From contig NZ_CP137852.1 of assembly GCF_033547095.1 (NCBI RefSeq), positions 4,613,001 to 4,677,000 of the forward strand: a DNA stretch of 64,000 nucleotides. Reading direction: 5' to 3'. Below the pieces are notes generated by a model. It was given only the letters and a program-made list of their open reading frames with translations, was not told the origin of the DNA and searched no databases. Shown here one piece after another: positions 58,793 through 64,000 of the stretch (position 1 is the stretch's first letter; each line of letters begins with the position of its first letter). The position numbers and the translations under genes are program-made. This DNA is from Sediminicoccus rosea (lineage in GTDB: Bacteria > Pseudomonadota > Alphaproteobacteria > Acetobacterales > Acetobacteraceae).

Positions 58793-59650
58793 GTGCGGCT
58801 TGTGACGTTCACCGATGGCATGGGCGCCCGCGTCGGCGCCCTCGATTCCTCGGGTGCCGTGCGCGACATCACCGCCGTCGATTCCTCCCTGCCGCGCGAC
58901 ATGCTGGGCCTCATCGCCTCGGGACGCATGCCGGCCATCGGCGATGCGCCGGTGGTGCCCGAGGCGCGGTTGCTGGCGCCGATTCCGCGCACGCCGAAGA
59001 ACGTGTTCTGTGTTGGCAAGAACTACCATGAGCACGCCAAGGAATTCGCCGGCTCCGGCTTCGACGGCGGCGCGAAGGACGTGGTGCCCCCCTTCCCCGT
59101 GGTGTTCAGCAAGCCGCACACCAGCATCATCGCGACCGGCGAGCCCATCCTCGGCCATCTCGATCCGACCGGCGGCCTCGACTACGAGGGCGAACTCGGC
59201 GTCGTCATCGGGAAAGGCGGCCGCGGCATCGCCAAGGCGGATTCGCTGAAGCACGTCTTCGGCTACACCATCATCAACGACGTGACGGCGCGCCACCTGC
59301 AGAAGCGCCACAGCCAATGGGTGCTGGGCAAGGGGCTGGACAGCTTCTGCCCCATGGGCCCCGCCATCCTCACCGCCGATGAAGTGCCCGATCCCGCGAA
59401 GCTCACCCTCACCACCTGGGTGAATGGCGAGCAGCGGCAGCACGCCTCGGTCAGCGACCTCATCTTCGACATTCCCACCCTGATCGAGGCCATCAGCGCC
59501 GGCATCACGCTGGAGCCGGGCGACGTCATCGCCACCGGCACGCCGGTGGGCGTGGGGATCGGGTTCTCGCCGCCACGCTTCCTCGCCTCCGGCGATGTGG
59601 TGCGGATCGAGGTTCCCGGAATTGGAATGCTTGAGAATCGAGTGGCCTAA
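58793..59650 (+). CDS. Fumarylacetoacetate hydrolase family protein
   Basis: The 285-aa FAH-fold enzyme has FCVGKNYHEHAKE, the metal motif DYEGELGVVIGKGG (ligands E132 and E134), NDVTARHLQ (D163) and the final EVPGIGMLENRV. Relatives hydrolyse acyl-pyruvates or hydrate 2-hydroxypentadienoates in aromatic degradation. It starts at a GTG. It lies 54 bp after the amidase gene. Confidence 0.92.
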   Translation: MRLVTFTDGMGARVGALDSSGAVRDITAVDSSLPRDMLGLIASGRMPAIGDAPVVPEARLLAPIPRTPKNVFCVGKNYHEHAKEFAGSGFDGGAKDVVPPFPVVFSKPHTSIIATGEPILGHLDPTGGLDYEGELGVVIGKGGRGIAKADSLKHVFGYTIINDVTARHLQKRHSQWVLGKGLDSFCPMGPAILTADEVPDPAKLTLTTWVNGEQRQHASVSDLIFDIPTLIEAISAGITLEPGDVIATGTPVGVGIGFSPPRFLASGDVVRIEVPGIGMLENRVA

Positions 59651-59699
59651 ACCGGCAATTGCGACTATTGCGTGACAACCTTCGGTGGGAGGAACAACT

Positions 59700-59876
59700 T
59701 TGCGCGGACCCAGCACCTTGCCCATGCTGCGCCGTCGTCCTTTGACGGCGACGCAGATCTGCACCCTGCCGGAGCAGGCGCAGCGCGCCGCGGCCTTCTA
59801 TGAGCCGCCGCGGGATGAACAGCCGCAGCAATCCGCCCGCCTGACCGAAGACCGCGACACCGCCGCCGCAGCATGA
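59700..59876 (+). CDS. Possible small protein, unknown
   Basis: A 58-codon frame begins at TTG 59700, 7 bp after GGGAGG, and ends with a TGA that overlaps the ATG of the Bug gene (ATGA). The peptide is rich in Arg, Pro and Gln and has no family. Coupling supports it being translated, perhaps only to lead ribosomes to the Bug start. It could also be chance in a 222-bp space. Confidence 0.35.
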   Translation: MRGPSTLPMLRRRPLTATQICTLPEQAQRAAAFYEPPRDEQPQQSARLTEDRDTAAAA

Positions 59877-60856
59877 GGCTGGACCGTCGCGGCCTCCTGG
59901 CCCTGCTGCCCGGCACCGCCGCCCTTGGCGGCCCCGCCGCGGGACAGACCGTCGATTTTCCCACCCGCCCCATCACCATGGTGGTCGGCTTCCCGCCCGG
60001 GGGCCAGGCCGACCTGGCGGCACGCCCGGTGGCGGCCGCGATGGAGCGCAACCTGCGCCAGCCCGTGGTCGTGCAGAACCGCCCGGGCGGCGCGGGCGCC
60101 ATCGGCTCCGGCTTCGTCTCGCGCGCCGCGCCGGATGGGCAGACGCTGCTCATGGCGCTCTCCTCGCTCGCCGTGATTCCGGAGGCCGAGCGCCTCTTCG
60201 GCCGCCCGCCGCCCTATACGGTGGACCAGTTCGCCCCGATCGGCCTCGTCAACGCCGACCCGACTGTGCTGGCCGTGCCCGCCAATGCGCCCTGGGCGAA
60301 CCTCGCCGAATTCGTCGCCGCCGCGCGCGCCCGGCCGGGAGACATCCCCTACGGCTCCTCCGGCGCCTATGGCACGCTGCATGTGGCGATGGAGATGTTC
60401 GCCTCCGCCGCGCAGATCCGCCTGCTGCACGTGCCCTTCCAGGGCGCTGGGCCGGCCATCACCGCGCTGCTCTCGGGCAATATCCAGGCGCTGGCCACCG
60501 CCCCTGGCACGGTCACGCAGCATGTGCAGTCCGGCCGGGTCCGTGTTCTCGCCTGCTGGGGCCGCGAGCGCGCGCCCGCCTTCCCCGATGTGCCGACCTT
60601 CATGGAAGCGGGCTTTCCGGAAGTGGAGTTCTACATCTGGGCCGGCCTCTTCGCGCCCGCCGCCACGCCCGTCGCGATCCAGCTCCGCCTGCGCGAGAGC
60701 CTGCGCCTCGCCATGCAGGACCCGGAGTTGCTGCGCGCCTTCGAGACCGCCGGCTCGCCCCCGCGCTATCTCGACGCGCCGGATTTCGCGCGTTTCTTCG
60801 TCGAGGATTCGGCGCGCCTGGTGCGCGCCGTGCAGCGCATCGGCCGCGTCGAGTAG
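59873..60856 (+). CDS. Bug/TctC family solute-binding protein
   Basis: The 327-aa periplasmic binding protein has the leader RLDRRGLLALLPGTAALGG. Bug segments follow: DFPTRPITMVVGFPPGGQADL, VVVQNRPGGAGA, VPFQGAGPAITALLSGNI and VPTFMEAGFPEVEF. It is an orphan (no tctAB). It follows amidase and FAH genes in the same direction, so a ligand that becomes their substrate is plausible. Confidence 0.92.
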   Translation: MRLDRRGLLALLPGTAALGGPAAGQTVDFPTRPITMVVGFPPGGQADLAARPVAAAMERNLRQPVVVQNRPGGAGAIGSGFVSRAAPDGQTLLMALSSLAVIPEAERLFGRPPPYTVDQFAPIGLVNADPTVLAVPANAPWANLAEFVAAARARPGDIPYGSSGAYGTLHVAMEMFASAAQIRLLHVPFQGAGPAITALLSGNIQALATAPGTVTQHVQSGRVRVLACWGRERAPAFPDVPTFMEAGFPEVEFYIWAGLFAPAATPVAIQLRLRESLRLAMQDPELLRAFETAGSPPRYLDAPDFARFFVEDSARLVRAVQRIGRVE

Positions 60857-60871
60857 CCGGGGCCCGATCGC

Positions 60872-62194
60872 CTACGGAAAGAACCGATTGGCCGGGCGCG
60901 GCAGGCCGAGATGCTCGCGCAGCGTCGTGCCCGCATATTCGGTGCGGAACAGGCCGCGCCGCTGCAGCTCCGGCACAACCTCGCCGACGAAATCCATGAG
61001 GCCCCCCGGCACATAGGGGAACATGACGTTGAAGCCGTCGCAGGCGCCGGTCTCCAGCCATTCCTGCATCTCGTCGGCGATGCTGCCGGGCGTGCCGACG
61101 ATCGCGGCACCGCCATAGCCGCCGAGGCGCTGCGCCAGCTGCCGCACGGTCAGGTTCTCGCGCCGCGCCATGGCGATGGCGCGCTCGCGGCCCGACTTGC
61201 CGCCCTCCGTCTCCGGGATCTCGGGCAGCGGGCCGTCCGGGTCGAAGCCGCGCGCATCCACGCCGAGCGCGATGGAGAGCGCGCCCAGCGCGCTTTCGTA
61301 ATGCACGAGGCTGTCGAGCCGCGCGCGCTTCTCCCGCGCCTCCTCCAGCGTCGCGCCGACGACGACGAGCGCGCCAGGCAGGATCTTCAGGTGATCCGGG
61401 TTGCGGCCGATTGCCGCGGCGCGGCCCTTCACATCGGCGTAGAAGGCGCGCGCATCGGCGATCGGCCCGCCGGCGGCGAAGACCATCTCCGCCGTCTCGG
61501 CCGCGATCTGCCGCCCCGCCTCGGAGGCGCCGGCCTGCACGATGACGGGCCAGCCCTGCACCGGGCGGGCCACGTTCAGCGGCCCGCGCACCGAAAGCTC
61601 GGCACCCTTGTGGTTCAGCACATGCATCCGCGCGGGATCCCAGAAGATCCCGCTCTCGGCATCGCGGATGAAGGCGTCATCGGCGAAGCTGTCCCACAGG
61701 CCGGTCACCACGTCGTAGAATTCGCGCGCGCGCTTGTAGCGCTCGCCATGCGCCATGTGTTCGTCATGGCCGAAATTCTGCGCGGCATCGGGGTTGGCGG
61801 TGGTGACCAGGTTCCAGCCCGCGCGCCCGTTCGAGATGTGGTCGAGCGAGGCGAATTTCCGCGCGACGTGATAGGGGTCGTTGTAGGTGGTGCTGGCCGT
61901 CGCGATCAGGCCGATGCGCTCCGTCACGGCGGCCAGCGCGGGCAGCAGCGTCAGCGGGTCGAAGCTGGTCACGGTGTGGCTGCGGCGCAGCGCCTCCACC
62001 GGCATGTTCAGCAGGGCCAGGTGGTCCGCCATGAAGAAGGCGTCGAACTTCGCCGCTTCCAGTGCCTGGATGAGCGTCCTGAGCTTGGGGAAGCTGAAAT
62101 TCGCATCCGGCCAGGCGCCGGGATAGCGCCAGCCGCCGGTGTGAATGACGACGGGGCGCATGAAAGCGCCCAGGTGAAGCTGCTTTTGCGCCAT
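60872..62194 (-). CDS. LLM-class FMN-dependent monooxygenase (NtaA/SnaA/DszA type)
   Basis: The 440-aa flavin monooxygenase begins AQKQLHLGAFMRPV and has LDHISNGRAGWNLVTTANPDAAQNFG, PVIVQAGASEAGRQIAA and GTPGSIADEMQEWL, as in nitrilotriacetate, pristinamycin and dibenzothiophene-sulfone monooxygenases. It uses FMNH2 from a partner reductase not present here. The ATG at 62194 has GGAGGGG at proper distance; a TTG 9 bp earlier is too close to it. It is convergent with the Bug gene. Confidence 0.92.
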   Translation of the reverse strand: MAQKQLHLGAFMRPVVIHTGGWRYPGAWPDANFSFPKLRTLIQALEAAKFDAFFMADHLALLNMPVEALRRSHTVTSFDPLTLLPALAAVTERIGLIATASTTYNDPYHVARKFASLDHISNGRAGWNLVTTANPDAAQNFGHDEHMAHGERYKRAREFYDVVTGLWDSFADDAFIRDAESGIFWDPARMHVLNHKGAELSVRGPLNVARPVQGWPVIVQAGASEAGRQIAAETAEMVFAAGGPIADARAFYADVKGRAAAIGRNPDHLKILPGALVVVGATLEEAREKRARLDSLVHYESALGALSIALGVDARGFDPDGPLPEIPETEGGKSGRERAIAMARRENLTVRQLAQRLGGYGGAAIVGTPGSIADEMQEWLETGACDGFNVMFPYVPGGLMDFVGEVVPELQRRGLFRTEYAGTTLREHLGLPRPANRFFP

Positions 62195-62279
62195 CTGCGC
62201 CAACCCCTCCGGATGTGTCAGTCATCTGGCTTCGCCGCCGGCCTTCCGTCAGGGCGCGGCGCGCAGCCCTGCCATGCGG

Positions 62280-63731
62280 TCAGACCGGAAGGCGCATCCG
62301 CGCGCGCAGCCCGCCCATCGGGCTCTCCTCCAGCAGGATCTCGCCGCCATGGGCGCGGACGATGTCCCGCGCGATGGCGAGGCCGAGCCCGGTGCCGGTG
62401 GCCGAGCCCGAGCTGAAGGGGCGGAAGGCCTCGGCGCGGTCGGCCGCCGGGATGCCGGGGCCGTCATCGTCCACGGTCAGCTCCGCCCAGTGGCGCCCCG
62501 CCTCCTGCACCTCGGCCACGGCGATGGCGATGCGCTTCGCGTGCCGCCGTGCATTGTCGAGCAGGTTGCCCAGCGCGCGCTTCAGCGCATCCGCGCGCAA
62601 CGGCAAGGTGAGCGCCTCGGGCAGGTTCACGCTCACATCCGCGCCGCTGCGGCGGGACTTGGCGGCCATCTCCTCGACCAGCTCCACGAGGTCGGCCGGG
62701 CGCGGCGCCTCGATGCCCTCGCCGCGGGCGAAGGCGAGGTAGGTCTCGACCATGCGCTCCATCTCCTCGAGGTCCTGGTTGAGCGCCTCCAGATCCTCCG
62801 CCGTCTCGGCCGAGCGCGGCAGCATGGCGATGGCGAGCCGCATGCGCGTGAGCGGCGTGCGCAGGTCATGGCTGATGCCGGCCAGCATCTCCGTGCGCTG
62901 GCTGACGAAGCGCAGGATGCGGCCCTGCATGGCGTTGAAGGCCAGCGCCGCCTGCCGCACCTCGCGCGCGCCCTCGGGCTTGATGGGGGCGGTGTCGCGC
63001 CCGAGGCCGAAGGATTCCGCGGCTTCCGCGAGGCGGCGGATGGCGCGCACCTGGTTCTTCATGAAAAGGATGGCGATGCCCGCCAGCAGCAGGGCGGAAC
63101 CGACGAGCCAAAGCACGAAGACGTAGAGCGTGGTGCTGAACAGCCGCTTGCGCGGCGCCTCGACCGAGAGCAGCCCCGTGCCGGTCTGCACGCGGATGAC
63201 GATGGCCTGCGGGTCGCTGTGCCAGTCGGCGTCGAAGGTGAAGCTCATCCGCTCGCGCAGCGCGTGGTCCAGATCCTCCTCCAGCGGCAGGAAGGGCATC
63301 CAGGCGGGTCGGGCGGGCGGCGTGCCGAGCAGCTGCCCCGGCTCGAAGCCGAGCGAGAGGCCGAGGCGCCAATTGGCCTCGCGCAGGATCTGGCCTCGCA
63401 TCGCCTCGGGCACCTGGTCCACCAGATTGGCCACGAAGGCGACATCGCCGGCGAGGCCGGCGGAGAGCCGGCGCGAGATGACGTCGAGATGCCCGCCATA
63501 GAAGAGCTGGAGCGCGACACCCTGCAGCACGACCAGCGGCAGCAGCATGATGAGCAGGGTGCGGGCCAGCAGGCCGCGCGGCAGCAGGCCGCCCAGGCCC
63601 CGCAGCAGCGACTTGTCCGGCCGCTTCGCGACGGGCCGCGCCAGGCCTTGGCTCACCGGGCCCTGGCCCATGGGTCCCTGGCCCAATGGCCGCTCGCTCA
63701 TGGGCCCTTGGTTCATGGGCCCTTGGTTCAT
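62280..63731 (-). CDS. Two-component sensor histidine kinase (EnvZ-like)
   Basis: The 483-aa membrane kinase starts with six M/L/V-x-x-x-P/L pentapeptides (residues 1-30). TM1 is at about 54-78, a periplasmic sensor spans about 79-200, and TM2 is at about 203-224. HAMP follows (to about 277), with phospho-His288 in GISHDLRTPLTR, the N-box LGNLLDNARRH, DDGPGIP and GTGLGLAI. This is the EnvZ layout, which senses envelope or osmotic conditions. The ATG overlaps the stop of the response-regulator gene (ATGA), fixing this start by coupling. Confidence 0.93.
   Translation of the reverse strand: MNQGPMNQGPMSERPLGQGPMGQGPVSQGLARPVAKRPDKSLLRGLGGLLPRGLLARTLLIMLLPLVVLQGVALQLFYGGHLDVISRRLSAGLAGDVAFVANLVDQVPEAMRGQILREANWRLGLSLGFEPGQLLGTPPARPAWMPFLPLEEDLDHALRERMSFTFDADWHSDPQAIVIRVQTGTGLLSVEAPRKRLFSTTLYVFVLWLVGSALLLAGIAILFMKNQVRAIRRLAEAAESFGLGRDTAPIKPEGAREVRQAALAFNAMQGRILRFVSQRTEMLAGISHDLRTPLTRMRLAIAMLPRSAETAEDLEALNQDLEEMERMVETYLAFARGEGIEAPRPADLVELVEEMAAKSRRSGADVSVNLPEALTLPLRADALKRALGNLLDNARRHAKRIAIAVAEVQEAGRHWAELTVDDDGPGIPAADRAEAFRPFSSGSATGTGLGLAIARDIVRAHGGEILLEESPMGGLRARMRLPV
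63642..63731 (-). repeat. Six 15-bp in-frame tandem repeats at the kinase start
   Basis: Units read ATGAACCAAGGGCCC with drift. On the minus strand they open with ATG, ATG, ATG, TTG, ATG and GTG in turn and encode MNQGP, MNQGP, MSERP, LGQGP, MGQGP and VSQGL. The first two units are identical. Unit length is a multiple of three, so copy change keeps the frame. Confidence 0.92.
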
Positions 63732-64000
63732 GGGCCCGGTCTCAGCACATAGCCCTTGTGCCGGATGGTGTGCAGGAAGCGCGGCTCGCGCGGGTCCACC
63801 TCGATCTTGCGGCGCAGGCGCGTCACCTGCACGTCCACGCTGCGCTCTCCCGCATCGGGCGTGCCGAGCGCCACCGCGATCTCCTCGCGCGAGAGCACCT
63901 CGCCCGCGCGGCGCGCGAGCGCGGTGAGCAGCGCGGCCTCGCCGCCCGTCAGGCGCTGGGTGCCGTCGGGGCCGCGCAGCTCGCAGCGCTCGGCGTCGAA
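63728..64000 (-). CDS. OmpR-family response regulator, C-terminal part (cut by window edge)
   Basis: The 90 visible residues form a winged-helix DNA-binding domain (LTGGEAALLTALARRAGEVLSREEI, SVDVQVTRLRRKIEVDPREP, FLHTIRHKGYVLRPGP). The receiver domain lies beyond the window. Its stop overlaps the kinase ATG, so regulator and kinase are translated together. It is an OmpR-type partner for the adjacent EnvZ-like kinase. Confidence 0.94.
   Translation of the reverse strand, partial: FDAERCELRGPDGTQRLTGGEAALLTALARRAGEVLSREEIAVALGTPDAGERSVDVQVTRLRRKIEVDPREPRFLHTIRHKGYVLRPGP

Noticed and set aside
63642-63731. Short repeats at the kinase start as a CRISPR array
   Set aside because: Units are contiguous 15-mers without spacers, inside a coding frame, and no cas genes are present.

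Overview
The window is GC-rich DNA (about 70% by eye) from an alphaproteobacterium, most likely Acetobacteraceae of the Roseomonas kind. This is inferred from the gene content: dnaK-dnaJ, a DUF465-purE-purK set, rpsU beside def and a COQ9-family gene, hisZ-purA, a TrcR/DUF1013 gene, three-part proton transhydrogenase genes, and many Bug/TctC-type solute-binding proteins without transporter membrane subunits. Coding density is high. No rRNA, CRISPR array, prophage, integrase or insertion sequence was seen. Both ends cut genes: dnaJ at the left and an OmpR-type regulator at the right.

Layout. 1-3070: dnaJ, dnaK and an Lrp regulator. 3067-10825: three consecutive modules, each a solute-binding protein followed by an amidohydrolase of a different family. 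The first binding protein is a TAXI-type pseudogene with two in-frame TAG stops. A DJ-1/PfpI protein and a small secreted protein lie between modules. 10822-18414: small membrane and secreted proteins, acsA, a sulfotransferase-like gene, an MFS exporter, a ChaA-type antiporter and a Bug protein. 18415-21385: a LysR regulator divergent from a four-gene operon (peroxidase-like, NTF2-like, flavin-oxidase-like, small secreted), with a T-N11-A palindrome between them. 21592-26883: pntAA-pntAB-pntB, rpsU, def, COQ9 and a lipoprotein.

26953-29498 holds two tandem OmpA-like porin genes whose barrels have diverged but whose last 117 codons plus terminator are identical over 414 bp except for one base. 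29681-33797: purK, purE, two divergent DUF465 genes, a TrcR-type regulator, DUF1192, a small heat-shock protein gene preceded by what looks like a ROSE RNA thermometer, and rpmE. 33955-42314: a LemA-family gene with a membrane partner, an SDR, a DUF2236 protein, tRNA-Val(CAC), DUF3108, gph, glmU and glmS. 42333-48656: cupin, DapA-like, YcgN and SYLF genes on the minus strand, a histidine phosphatase, an AmpG-like transporter, DUF486, YbjN-like and DinB-like genes.

48710-54816: a lipoprotein, hisZ-purA, and an acyl-CoA ligase coupled to a TPR protein. 54918-62194: two paralogous secreted two-cysteine proteins, a cupin/LysR pair, then amidase, FAH-family hydrolase, Bug protein and flavin monooxygenase genes that look catabolic. 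62280-64000: a two-component system whose kinase begins with six 15-bp in-frame repeats, each opening with a possible start codon.

The housekeeping parts cover protein folding, purine, histidine and UDP-GlcNAc synthesis, acetate activation and NADPH supply. The accessory parts are dominated by periplasmic capture proteins placed directly before hydrolases. No single large new system is obvious. The best candidates for follow-up are the gene-converted porin pair, the ROSE element, the capture-plus-hydrolase modules and the repeat at the kinase start.
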